A DNA stretch of 64,000 bases from Desemzia sp. RIT 804 (lineage in GTDB: Bacteria; Bacillota; Bacilli; Lactobacillales; Carnobacteriaceae): the NCBI RefSeq assembly GCF_016892605.1, contig NZ_JAFEMV010000003.1:124001-188000 (forward strand), written 5' to 3'. This document shows, in pieces, positions 1 through 7,759 of the stretch. The position numbers were made by a program, and so were the translations under genes. A model generated the notes under the pieces. It did not search any database and was not told the origin of the DNA. It worked only from the letters and a program-made list of their open reading frames with translations. Each line of letters opens with the position of its first letter. Position 1 is the stretch's first letter.

Positions 1-302
1 TCGGTATTGTGTCCTATCAATTTCCCATTTACGTTTTCAATCGTATTTACCGCTCCCAATTTTTTGGCAAATGGATCGATCTCGTCCAAATAAGGCATAA
101 CAGCTTCTTTATAAGGAATTGTGACATTAACTCCTTTGATCGATAGTGTTTGAATTCCATCTATTGCTGATTTCAACTGTGATGGAGGAAACGCAAAAAG
201 CTTATATGCAGCATCCATTCCTATTTTTTGATAAATCATCTTATGGAGGCTTGGCGAAAAACTATGTACCAGAGATTCTCCAAATAATCCGTAAAAGTTC
301 AT
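1..302 (-). CDS. aroE: Shikimate dehydrogenase, N-terminal part (cut by window edge)
   Basis: Reduces 3-dehydroshikimate to shikimate with NADPH. The 100 visible codons hold the substrate-binding half: HSFSPSLHK (residues 13-21, with the Ser-x-Ser pair S14/S16), the catalytic lysine in VTIPYK (K65) and the conserved AVNT stretch (N86). The ATG at 300-302 is preceded on the minus strand by a GGAAGGGG ribosome site. The C-terminal NADP-binding half lies outside the window. It is transcribed away from the aro operon and has its own promoter, so it need not follow the attenuator control of that operon. Not in the supplied open frames because it is truncated; I read it directly. Confidence 0.95.
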   Translation of the reverse strand, partial: MNFYGLFGESLVHSFSPSLHKMIYQKIGMDAAYKLFAFPPSQLKSAIDGIQTLSIKGVNVTIPYKEAVMPYLDEIDPFAKKLGAVNTIENVNGKLIGHNT

Positions 303-337
303 AAAGCACCCCTTCCAATCATTTGATAATGTGTTGA

Positions 338-366
338 AGTATAGACAAAAGAAATATAAAATTCAA
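338..366 (-). promoter_or_regulatory. Promoter of aroE
   Basis: Minus-strand TTGAAT (361-366) and TATACT (338-343) separated by exactly 17 bp, about 35 bp upstream of the aroE ATG. Confidence 0.75.
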
Positions 367-399
367 TTAGAAATATAAATAAACATTTTTTTGCATACT

Positions 400-439
400 C
401 CTGATTCGTTTGCTCTCAACGGTTCAGGCTGCTTTTTTT
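400..439 (+). terminator. Possible terminator-like hairpin upstream of the aro promoter
   Basis: CCTGA-tt-CGTT pairs with AACG-gt-TCAGG around a short loop and is followed, after four bases, by seven Ts. It sits just upstream of the aro operon promoter; no plus-strand gene ends here, so it may insulate the promoter or be a relic. Confidence 0.4.
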
Positions 440-471
440 AAAAAACGTTTCACAAAATATTTTTCTTTTTG

Positions 472-500
472 TTGACAATGATTTTTTTAATTGCTAGTAT
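472..500 (+). promoter_or_regulatory. Promoter of the aro operon
   Basis: Consensus TTGACA (472-477), 17-bp spacer, TAGTAT (495-500). It would start a leader transcript near 507 that contains the leader peptide and attenuator. Confidence 0.85.
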
Positions 501-553
501 TGGTCTCACCAGTTGGACAGCAGCTGATACCAAACAATTGAGGAGAGACTAAC

Positions 554-649
554 ATGAACTTACAACTTCAAATAGTTACAGACCTACAATTGAATAATTA
601 TTACTTTAGCTTCTTTAGGAACAAATCTATGGAGGCTAGAGATATTTGA
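554..649 (+). CDS. Aromatic-rich leader peptide of the aro operon
   Basis: A 31-codon frame, MNLQLQIVTDLQLNN then YYFSFF, ending at TGA. It has a strong AGGAG site (541-545) with 8-nt spacing to the ATG and lies between the operon promoter and a strong terminator. Codons 16-21 (599-616) read Tyr-Tyr-Phe-Ser-Phe-Phe, the control-codon run expected of a peptide that senses charged tRNA-Tyr and tRNA-Phe. The frame is below usual gene-calling length. Its function in attenuation is inferred from position, codon content and the alternative RNA structures downstream; there is no sign of a T-box motif in the leader. Confidence 0.85.
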   Translation: MNLQLQIVTDLQLNNYYFSFFRNKSMEARDI

Positions 650-793
650 GCTGTTGACAACAGTCGCCCTATAGATTCTTTAAAAGAAATCGAATGGGGC
701 GAACAAGTAAATACCAAACTTTAACTTATAAGTTAACCTACCCAACGCTACATTCGATATTCTTTCACAAGACTATCGGGTGTGGCGTTTTTT
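624..793 (+). promoter_or_regulatory. Ribosome-mediated attenuator (alternative RNA structures)
   Basis: Five segments pair in competing ways. A (624-632, inside the peptide's last codons) pairs with B (668-677). B (664-680) pairs with C (684-702): TCGCCC with GGGCGA plus GATTCTT with AAGAAATC. C (690-701) pairs with the left terminator arm D (746-757) at 11 of 12 positions. D pairs with E to form the terminator. A ribosome stalled on the Tyr/Phe codons leaves A free, so A:B and then C:D form and transcription continues. A ribosome that reaches the stop codon at 647-649 covers A, so B:C forms and D:E terminates. A perfect 16-nt palindrome (721-736) lies between C and D. Pairings are seen by eye; energies were not computed. 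Confidence 0.75.
744..793 (+). terminator. Intrinsic terminator of the aro attenuator
   Basis: Sixteen continuous base pairs including G-U pairs (744-759 with 774-789), 14-nt loop, then a T run (788-793). It lies 34 nt before the first structural gene, so it is a conditional terminator. Confidence 0.9.
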
Positions 794-826
794 CGTTTTT
801 CAATAATTTTAGTGGAGGAAGAATAG

Positions 827-1363
827 ATGATCATTCATACGTTAGGTCCAAGCAGCACCGATAGTTATGCCGTCGCAGAATCTTTTATGCAATCCCAAGA
901 CGATGGTATTGTAGAGTATCCGTCTTTTGACAGTCTGCTCCACAACATAGATCAATTGACCGGGCAGCATGTATTGTTTCCGGTAGCTTTTAAAAGCGCC
1001 CGAAAGGATTATGGCTGGAAAGAATTTAATTATGATTACTGGGATAAAGTTGAACTTGTAGAAGTCTTTCAACGAAAAACTAAGCCCATGGTCTTGATCA
1101 AAAATAACTATTATGCAGAAGACCGCGCGATGATCCATCCGGCAACCACTATTTTTTTGAAAAAATATTTAACCGAAAAAAATGAGGACACGGTCATTGA
1201 ATTTACAGATAGTAAATACAAAGCCTGGTCAGCCTTTTGCAAGAAAAATTTGAAATACACAATCATCAGCGAGGATGTGTTTGAAAAAGAGAAAACAGCA
1301 GAATATACGATAGAAGCCCGCTACGAACCAGTAATGGTGTGGTGTTTGTACAAAATAAACTAA
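827..1363 (+). CDS. BacA/prephenate-dehydratase-like protein
   Basis: 178 aa. The start IIHTLGPSSTDSYAVAESF matches the GPxGTxS-x-AA-x-F opening of prephenate dehydratases and especially of the bacilysin protein BacA (prephenate decarboxylase), and the C-terminal EPVMVWCLY resembles the BacA C-terminus. It is shorter than BacA (about 200 aa), lacks the TRF catalytic motif of true PheA and has no ACT domain. RBS GTGGAGGA precedes the ATG. As first gene after the attenuator it is co-regulated with chorismate synthesis. It may act on prephenate or chorismate, or sense such a ligand; which one cannot be told from sequence. Confidence 0.6.
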   Translation: MIIHTLGPSSTDSYAVAESFMQSQDDGIVEYPSFDSLLHNIDQLTGQHVLFPVAFKSARKDYGWKEFNYDYWDKVELVEVFQRKTKPMVLIKNNYYAEDRAMIHPATTIFLKKYLTEKNEDTVIEFTDSKYKAWSAFCKKNLKYTIISEDVFEKEKTAEYTIEARYEPVMVWCLYKIN

Positions 1364-1383
1364 CAATGCAGAGGAGAATGATC

Positions 1384-2424
1384 ATGATCATCGTTTTAAA
1401 AACAGGAGTTAATGCAAGTTCTATTAAAGAATTATCAGCTAAATTAGAAACACAAGGAGTAGCAGTGAGCCACTTTACAGATATCAAGCGCGACTTTTTA
1501 GGATTGATTGGCGATACTAGCGGAATCGATATTCATCACTTAAAAGCAGCTCCAGAAGTGGAACAGGTTATTCGAGTAGAAGACCCTTACAAGCGAGCGA
1601 ACAGAAAATTCCATCCCGAAAACTCCATCATCACTGTTGGAAACGAAACGATCGGTGGTCATCAGTTAGGTATCATCGCTGGTCCATGTTCTGTAGAAAG
1701 TGAAGAACAGATCGTAACGATCGCTAAACAACTTAAACAAGCTGGCGCCAACTTCTTACGCGGAGGTGCATTCAAGCCAAGAACTTCTCCATACAGTTTC
1801 CAAGGGCTTGAACTAGAAGGTTTAAGAATGCTGGAAGTGGCAAAAGCTGAAACTGGATTACCTATCGTGACTGAATTGATGTCTACCAAATGGGTGGATC
1901 AGTTTGTAGACTCTGTCGACATCATCCAAATCGGAGCACGCAATATGCAAAACTTTGATTTGCTGAAAGAAGTTGGTCGTACGCAGACACCGGTACTTTT
2001 AAAACGCGGCTTATCTGCAACTTACAAAGAGTGGTTGATGTCAGCGGAATACATTATGTCAGAAGGAAATGAGAATGTTATTTTGTGTGAACGCGGCATT
2101 CGAACGTTTGAAACGGAAACGCGAAATACCTTGGATATCCAAGCTGTTCCTGTCATCAAAGAACTCTCTCACTTGCCGATTATTGTCGACCCAAGCCATG
2201 CCGGTGGAATGTCTTACTTGGTGGAAGCAGGTGCTAAATCAGGGATCGTTGCCGGAGCAGACGGCTTGATGATCGAGGTCCACAACGACCCAGCCAACGC
2301 TTGGAGCGACGGTGAACAATGTCTGACACCAGATGAATTCGCTGGACTGATGGAAAAAGCTCGCAAGCTAGCTGATCTCGAAGGACGTTCGATCCAAGAA
2401 GCAACCACTGTTCTAACAAATTAA
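1384..2424 (+). CDS. aroF: 3-deoxy-7-phosphoheptulonate (DAHP) synthase, type I-beta
   Basis: Condenses PEP and erythrose 4-phosphate, the first step of the shikimate pathway. 346 aa: an N-terminal ferredoxin-like regulatory domain (about 1-70, MIIVLKTG onward) and a TIM barrel with AGPCSVES, RGGAFKPRTSPYSFQG, LLKRG and DPSHAGG motifs. The open frame extends upstream to 1339, but AGGAG at 1372-1376 has correct spacing only for the ATG at 1384. The N-terminal domain is the usual site of feedback inhibition by Tyr/Phe or chorismate-derived products in this subclass, adding enzyme-level control to the attenuator. Confidence 0.95.
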   Translation: MIIVLKTGVNASSIKELSAKLETQGVAVSHFTDIKRDFLGLIGDTSGIDIHHLKAAPEVEQVIRVEDPYKRANRKFHPENSIITVGNETIGGHQLGIIAGPCSVESEEQIVTIAKQLKQAGANFLRGGAFKPRTSPYSFQGLELEGLRMLEVAKAETGLPIVTELMSTKWVDQFVDSVDIIQIGARNMQNFDLLKEVGRTQTPVLLKRGLSATYKEWLMSAEYIMSEGNENVILCERGIRTFETETRNTLDIQAVPVIKELSHLPIIVDPSHAGGMSYLVEAGAKSGIVAGADGLMIEVHNDPANAWSDGEQCLTPDEFAGLMEKARKLADLEGRSIQEATTVLTN

Positions 2425-2442
2425 GAAGATGAGGGATAAGAT

Positions 2443-3531
2443 ATGTCTGTACTGACCGTTAAACTTCCCTCACAGGAAGTAACTTATGATTTAAAAATTG
2501 AAAAAGGACTGCTTAACAGCATCAGTCATGAAGTCTCAAAAGTCTTTACTGGAGCTAAAATCGCCATTGTCACAGATGAGACTGTATATAAACATTACGG
2601 AAAAATCGTCGTCAAGGGGCTTGAAGCAGCAGGTTTTGAAGTGCAATGCATTATTTTGCCTCCCGGAGAACAGACCAAGACTTTTGACTCCATGCCCATA
2701 ATCTACAGTGCATTAGCCGAATTCGGTTTAACGCGAAGCGACTTGATGATTGCTTTGGGCGGCGGCGTCATCGGTGATATCACTGGTTTCGCAGCTTCGT
2801 CTTACTTACGAGGCATCTCCTATGTTCAAATTCCTACCACACTGCTCGCTCAAGTTGACAGCAGTGTCGGCGGAAAAGTGGGTGTCGATTTACCGGAAGG
2901 AAAGAACTTAGTCGGCGCTTTTTACCACCCGATTCTTGTTTTGATCGATCCTTTAATGCTTGAAACATTGACTGATTCGGCTTTTGCTGATGGAATGGCT
3001 GAAGTGATCAAATACGGCTGCATCAAAGACTTGGATCTATTTGATCGTCTCATGAAGCTCTCTTCACGGACAGAAGTCATGCAGCACATTGAGTGGGTCA
3101 TTGAAACTTGCTGCACGATCAAGCAAATGGTTGTGCAAGCAGACGAAAAAGATGTGGGTGAGCGTATGCTGCTGAACTTCGGGCACACATTGGGACATGC
3201 GATCGAAGCGTACCACCATTATGAAAAATACACTCATGGTCAAGGCGTTTCCATTGGTATGGTCGCGATATCAAGGATCGCAGAAACTCAGCAGCTGACT
3301 AAAGCAGGAACCACTGATAGACTAGCGGCGCTCTTACAGCAACATCACTTACCTACCCAACTAGCATCTCTTGAGGACTACCCTAGATTATTGCCTTATA
3401 TCAACAAAGACAAAAAAAATATCGAGGGTCATTTGACGGTGATCGTTTTAGCTGAAATCGGATCTGCTCAAAGGCACCAAACAGCTCTTTCATTCTTTGA
3501 TTCTTTAAAAACTGGAGGGAAAACAGCATGA
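2443..3531 (+). CDS. aroB: 3-dehydroquinate synthase
   Basis: Cyclises DAHP to 3-dehydroquinate using NAD and a divalent metal. 362 aa, the usual length. The NAD/metal region is clear: GGGVIGDITGFAASSYLRG (about 103-121), IPTTLLAQVDSSVGGK, and NFGHTLGHAIE with metal-ligand histidines. It starts 18 bp after the DAHP synthase gene with a GAGGGAT ribosome site and overlaps aroA by four bases (ATGA), consistent with translational coupling. Confidence 0.97.
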   Translation: MSVLTVKLPSQEVTYDLKIEKGLLNSISHEVSKVFTGAKIAIVTDETVYKHYGKIVVKGLEAAGFEVQCIILPPGEQTKTFDSMPIIYSALAEFGLTRSDLMIALGGGVIGDITGFAASSYLRGISYVQIPTTLLAQVDSSVGGKVGVDLPEGKNLVGAFYHPILVLIDPLMLETLTDSAFADGMAEVIKYGCIKDLDLFDRLMKLSSRTEVMQHIEWVIETCCTIKQMVVQADEKDVGERMLLNFGHTLGHAIEAYHHYEKYTHGQGVSIGMVAISRIAETQQLTKAGTTDRLAALLQQHHLPTQLASLEDYPRLLPYINKDKKNIEGHLTVIVLAEIGSAQRHQTALSFFDSLKTGGKTA

Positions 3532-4781
3532 CGAACTTAACATTGACTCCTAAAAAACTAACTGGAGCAGTCACTGTCCCGCCTTCTAAAAGTATGGCTC
3601 ACCGCGCAGTGATTTGTGCCAGTTTGGCAACAGGTCGCAGCACGATAAAGAATATCCAGCTATCAGATGACATCATTGCTACTATTGAAGGAATGCGCTC
3701 GTTTGGAGCAGTCATTTCCTATGACCATCAGACATTGACTATTGATGGAGCAGGTTTTGGTACAGCTTCCCAGAATCGCACGATTGATTGCAATGAGTCA
3801 GGCTCTACACTGCGCTTTTTAATTCCCTTAGCGACATTATTTGCCGGGGAAACCCATTTTGTCGGTAAAGGACAATTAGGCAAACGTCCACTTGAACCTT
3901 ATCAAGAACTATTTGCAGATCAATCTCTCCCTTACCATTTGGCTGATTCAAAAAACTTGCACTTGTCCGTCAAAGGACCACTAACTCCTGGAATATATGA
4001 AATGCGCGGCGATATCAGCTCGCAATTCATTACCGGCATGCTGCTGACTTTGCCCTTACTAAATGGAGACTCTTTCTTGAAAATCACGACTCATTTGGAA
4101 TCAAAAGGCTACATCGATTTGACCCTTTCTGTGTTGAGATCATTTGGCATTGTTGTCAAACAAGATGAAAATGGACAAGAATTCCGGATTAAAGGCAATC
4201 AGGCTTATACAGCCCGTCAATACGAAGTAGAAGGAGATTATTCGCAAGCGGCATTCTGGCTGAGTGCAAATGCACTAGGAAATACTCTTTCCGTAACAGG
4301 TTTAGATTCCTCTTCTCTACAAGGAGATCGTGCTATTATAGATGTTTTAAATACATTGAGCACCGGATCTGATGAGAGCGAACGCATCATCGACGGAGCC
4401 CAAATACCGGATATCATTCCAGTTGTTGCTTTAGTTGCTTCATTAAGTAAAGGCAAAACAACGATTACCAATCTGGAACGATTGCGAATCAAAGAAAGCG
4501 ATCGTTTAGTTGCTACTCAAAAAGAGTTAGCTGCTTTAGGAGCGCATATTGAAATCATAGAAGATTCACTTTTGATTGAAGGAATTTCACAATTAGCAGG
4601 CGGTCAAGATGTTTGGAGCCATAAGGACCATCGCATGGCTATGATGTTGGCTATTGCTTCAACTGTCTGCCGTGATCCGATTCACGTAAAAGACAGCGAC
4701 TGTGTCAAAAAGTCTTATCCTGATTTTTGGGAAATATTTCAGCAACTAGGAGGAGAAATTCATGAGCGGAATATGGGGTAA
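3528..4781 (+). CDS. aroA: 3-phosphoshikimate 1-carboxyvinyltransferase (EPSP synthase)
   Basis: Adds enolpyruvate from PEP to shikimate 3-phosphate. 417 aa. Motifs: PPSKSMAHRAV near the N-terminus (substrate lysine and serine), NESGSTLRF (PEP-binding loop) and SHKDHRMAMM near the C-terminus. RBS GGAGGG lies inside the end of aroB. Its 3' end overlaps aroC by 20 bases. No shikimate kinase gene is present in this operon, so aroK must lie elsewhere. Confidence 0.97.
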   Translation: MTNLTLTPKKLTGAVTVPPSKSMAHRAVICASLATGRSTIKNIQLSDDIIATIEGMRSFGAVISYDHQTLTIDGAGFGTASQNRTIDCNESGSTLRFLIPLATLFAGETHFVGKGQLGKRPLEPYQELFADQSLPYHLADSKNLHLSVKGPLTPGIYEMRGDISSQFITGMLLTLPLLNGDSFLKITTHLESKGYIDLTLSVLRSFGIVVKQDENGQEFRIKGNQAYTARQYEVEGDYSQAAFWLSANALGNTLSVTGLDSSSLQGDRAIIDVLNTLSTGSDESERIIDGAQIPDIIPVVALVASLSKGKTTITNLERLRIKESDRLVATQKELAALGAHIEIIEDSLLIEGISQLAGGQDVWSHKDHRMAMMLAIASTVCRDPIHVKDSDCVKKSYPDFWEIFQQLGGEIHERNMG

Positions 4782-5859
4782 CAATTTACAACTTTCATTA
4801 TTTGGAGAATCACATGGTGTCGCTATCGGGATCACTATCAATGGCCTGCCGCCAGGTTTGGAATTGGATATGGAACAAGTCTTAATTGAAATGGCGCGTA
4901 GAGCACCGGGAAAAAATGCATTAACTACACCAAGAAAAGAAAAAGACCATCCAGAGATCTTAAGCGGACTTTTAGATGGGAAAACAACTGGTGCACCCTT
5001 GACGGCTATCATCTGGAACACCAATACACGCTCAAAAGATTACAGTGTGCTGAAAAATGTCATGCGTCCTGGACAAGCCGATTACCCTGGACGTGTCCGT
5101 TACAATGGGCACAACGACCATCGAGGCAGCGGTCACTTCTCAGGACGGATTACTGCTCCATTAGTATTCGCAGGGGCTATTTGCCAACAATGGTTGAAAC
5201 AAAAAGGCGTCACGATTGGTGCTCATATTCAATCCATTGGAACGATCGAAGACACGACTTTTGAAGCTCAAGAAAATGTCACTTTGGAACAAATCGAGCA
5301 GTTAAAAGAGCAGCAACTTCCCCTCTTTGATGCTGAAAAAGAAGCCGAGATGACTGATTTGATCTTGGAAGCAAAAGAAGATGGCGATTCTGTAGGCGGC
5401 GTTGTTGAGACGTTTGTCTTGGGATTAGATGCCGGGTATGGAAATCCATTCTTTGACTCGGTTGAATCTCAATTGGCTCATCTAGTCTTTGCCGTTCCAG
5501 CGATCAAAGGAATTGAATTTGGTACAGGGTTCGACATCACTAAAATGCGCGGATCCGAAGCCAACGACGAATACTACTATGACGAACAAGGTCAGATCAA
5601 AACGCGTACCAACAACAATGGCGGAATCATCGGCGGAATTACATACGGGATGCCGGTCGTCTTTCGAGCTGCTGTAAAACCACCTGCTTCCATCAAGAAA
5701 AAACAGCAAACGATCAACATCCAAGAAGGTACTGAAACCGAACTGGAAGTCGAAGGTCGCCACGATCCTTGTATCGTACCGCGTGTATTGCCAGTCTTAG
5801 AAGCAGTTACCGCTATCGGTTTGATGGACTTGATGCTGGGAGGACAATCGAATGAGTGA
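4762..5859 (+). CDS. aroC: Chorismate synthase
   Basis: FMN-dependent elimination of phosphate from EPSP to give chorismate. 365 aa. Signature stretches: MSGIWGNNLQLSLFGESHG at the start, GQADYPGRVRYNGHNDHRG and GSGHFSGRITAPLVFAGA in the middle, HDPCIVPRVLPVLEA near the end. RBS CTAGGAGGAG is inside aroA. Overlaps the chorismate mutase gene by 8 bases. Confidence 0.97.
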   Translation: MSGIWGNNLQLSLFGESHGVAIGITINGLPPGLELDMEQVLIEMARRAPGKNALTTPRKEKDHPEILSGLLDGKTTGAPLTAIIWNTNTRSKDYSVLKNVMRPGQADYPGRVRYNGHNDHRGSGHFSGRITAPLVFAGAICQQWLKQKGVTIGAHIQSIGTIEDTTFEAQENVTLEQIEQLKEQQLPLFDAEKEAEMTDLILEAKEDGDSVGGVVETFVLGLDAGYGNPFFDSVESQLAHLVFAVPAIKGIEFGTGFDITKMRGSEANDEYYYDEQGQIKTRTNNNGGIIGGITYGMPVVFRAAVKPPASIKKKQQTINIQEGTETELEVEGRHDPCIVPRVLPVLEAVTAIGLMDLMLGGQSNE

Positions 5860-6115
5860 ACTAGAACAATATCGCAAAGACATTGATGCAATTGATCAAG
5901 AGTTGACTCGTTTGTTTGAATTACGTTTGAACACAGTTTTAAAAGTTGGTGAGTATAAAAAAGAACATGATTTACCGGTACTAGATGCTAGCCGCGAACA
6001 AGCGGTCATCGAGAAAAATATTAGTCGTTTAAAAGACCCGCAATTCGAACCGCAAGTCACTCAGTTTTTTCAATCTATGATGGATATTACGAAGGAAACA
6101 CAAGAGAAGCTGTAG
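5852..6115 (+). CDS. Chorismate mutase (AroQ type)
   Basis: Converts chorismate to prephenate, committing flux to Phe and Tyr. 87 aa, a single all-helical AroQ domain: YRKDIDAIDQELTRLFELR (about 7-25), a lysine in VGEYKKEH (about 32-39) and the basic ASREQAVIEK stretch. GGGAGG RBS lies inside aroC. Being last in an operon controlled by Tyr/Phe codons fits a role in aromatic amino acid supply. No fused dehydratase or dehydrogenase domain; pheA and tyrA are not in the window. Confidence 0.9.
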   Translation: MSELEQYRKDIDAIDQELTRLFELRLNTVLKVGEYKKEHDLPVLDASREQAVIEKNISRLKDPQFEPQVTQFFQSMMDITKETQEKL

Positions 6116-6123
6116 TTGAAGTA

Positions 6124-6294
6124 TCGAAAATCAATTTGCGTGCCCTTTTGACAAATTTTACGCCCGAAAAGGAACGCAAATTAGTTTTGCGTTCCTTTTT
6201 TGGAGCAATCTCACCTTAAAGGGAACGCAAATTGATTTTGCGTTCCCTTTTCCCGAATTTTTCATGCACAATGGAACGCAAAAAAACGAGAACG
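6124..6294 (+). repeat. ~170-bp multi-hairpin repeat, copy 1
   Basis: Contains two near-perfect hairpins built on the arm GGAACGCAAA (6167-6199 and 6218-6250), each T-flanked on both sides, plus partial arms at each end. The first would terminate the aro operon. A second copy in inverted orientation lies at 51315-51486, matching along its whole length including the spacer CAATCTC-CCTTAAAGGG-type core. The spread of substitutions suggests an old, mobile-like family adopted as a bidirectional terminator. Confidence 0.85.
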
Positions 6295-6361
6295 ATGTAT
6301 TCTCGCTTTTTTTCTGGTTTTGCTCCGGCTGACTAGCCTATTTAATCTTTAGTATCAAATT

Positions 6362-6619
6362 CTATTCGATTTCAGCATAAATGATGGTGATCTCTCCATT
6401 ATTCGAAACTTTACTGGTGCCACGATGTTTATTATTTTTATTTTCCCATTCGATAATATAGCCGTCAGCGTCCTCTTCTGTAGAAATAATAGTGGTGTCT
6501 CCTAAATGATTTCTGTATTCTTCTCTGATCAATTCTTCAGCTTTAGATTGGGATATGGTTGAACAACCACTTAATATAAGCATAAGAGTTACACTGGCTA
6601 AGAAAAACTTAATCTTCAT
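6362..6619 (-). CDS. Small lipoprotein of unknown function
   Basis: 85 aa. Basic start MKIKFF, hydrophobic stretch, then lipobox LSGC with the cysteine at residue 19, so it should be lipid-anchored outside the membrane. The mature part is short, charged and resembles a PepSY/YxeA-like beta fold (KAEELIREEY, GYIIEWENK) but no family can be named firmly. GGTGC ribosome site. Stands alone. Confidence 0.7.
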   Translation of the reverse strand: MKIKFFLASVTLMLILSGCSTISQSKAEELIREEYRNHLGDTTIISTEEDADGYIIEWENKNNKHRGTSKVSNNGEITIIYAEIE

Positions 6620-6855
6620 AAAGCAGCACCTTCAGTCCTCAGTTTTATCTTTCTACTTTGAATTATAATCGTTTACATTACTTATAGGAAGATAGATTAA
6701 AAATATTCCGGCTTTTTATTTTTTTGGAAAAAAATGAAAAACTCTCATACTTACGCAAAGGGTGACTATTTCCAGAAAAAATTTGCTTATTTAGCTGGTT
6801 CTATTAGCATCCAACAACAACACTTTATTGGGGTCAATTGGGCAATAAAAAAGTT

Positions 6856-6892
6856 AGAGGTTGACAGATGATTGAATCATCTGTCAACCTCT
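6856..6892 (-). terminator. Terminator after the SDR gene
   Basis: Perfect 18-bp inverted repeat (6856-6873 and 6875-6892) with a 1-nt centre; on the minus strand it is followed by AACTTTTTTATT. It closes the reductase pair. Confidence 0.85.
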
Positions 6893-6948
6893 CTTGTTAT
6901 CATAACTTGTATTTATTTCTCTTAAACGAGCTGCTCCTTGTTCGTTTT

Positions 6949-7743
6949 CTAAAATATAGTGGGTACCATTCCGCCATCTGCTCGAATAACCGAACCACTA
7001 AAACTACTTGCTAGAGGACTACAAATAAAAGTAACTAAGCGACCTAATTCTTCTGCCGGAATAAATCGTTGAATTAAAGAAGCACTGCGATGTTCCGCCA
7101 TGAAGCGACGTTCTTGTTCTTCAAAGCTTATGTTTTCTTCTCCATAAAGTTCTTCTAACATCCCGCTCACTCCTTCAGTTAAAGTCGGTCCAGGTAAAAC
7201 AGTATTGACTGTAACCTGTGTTCCTTTGGTTTGGGTGGCTAGGGTTTTGGCTAGAGAAAGCTGCATGGTTTTAGTCATACTATAATGAGCCATTTCCCCA
7301 GAAGGCATTAACGCTTCTTCACTGGCAATAAAAACGATCCGTCCAAAATCAGCTTTGATCATATGCGGCAAATAGTGTTTCGCTAAAGTATTGCTGATCA
7401 GTACATTCGTTTTGAAAAAACGCAACCATTCCTCATCATCAATCTCATAATAATTCGTTGGTTTAAAAATACCTAAATTGTTGATCAACAGATCCACTTG
7501 CGGAAATTTCTCCATCAATTGATTGATTTCTTTTTTCTGGCTTAGATCGTAAACTGCACTTTGAGGATGAGTGGCAGGGAACTTTGTTTGAATTTCATCG
7601 ATTACTGCCTCAACCCCTGCCTCACTACGACCGTTAATAATCACATTTACACCTTCACTGGCTAACTCTAGAGCGATGGCTTTTCCGATCCCTTTAGTCG
7701 ATCCGGTTACAAGAGCGGTTAATCCAGTCATTTGCATTTTCAT
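6949..7743 (-). CDS. SDR family NAD(P)-dependent oxidoreductase
   Basis: 264 aa Rossmann enzyme. Cofactor loop TGSTKGIG (13-20), NNLG (88-91), catalytic S141 and Y154-x3-K158 (YSMTK). The arginine in NGRSEAG after beta-2 suggests NADPH. Substrate unknown. It is the second gene after an aldo-keto reductase (16-bp gap), and both oppose an HxlR regulator, suggesting a carbonyl or oxidative stress response. Confidence 0.9.
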   Translation of the reverse strand: MKMQMTGLTALVTGSTKGIGKAIALELASEGVNVIINGRSEAGVEAVIDEIQTKFPATHPQSAVYDLSQKKEINQLMEKFPQVDLLINNLGIFKPTNYYEIDDEEWLRFFKTNVLISNTLAKHYLPHMIKADFGRIVFIASEEALMPSGEMAHYSMTKTMQLSLAKTLATQTKGTQVTVNTVLPGPTLTEGVSGMLEELYGEENISFEEQERRFMAEHRSASLIQRFIPAEELGRLVTFICSPLASSFSGSVIRADGGMVPTIF

Positions 7744-7759
7744 AGTCTACTCTTCCTTT

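Noticed and set aside
303-826. T-box riboswitch controlling the aro operon
   Set aside because: No AGGGTGGNACCGCG-type T-box sequence or specifier stem was found; the leader peptide and competing segments explain the terminator better.
1339-1383. Upstream start of DAHP synthase at 1339
   Set aside because: Overlaps the preceding gene and lacks a ribosome site; AGGAG at 1372-1376 fits the ATG at 1384.
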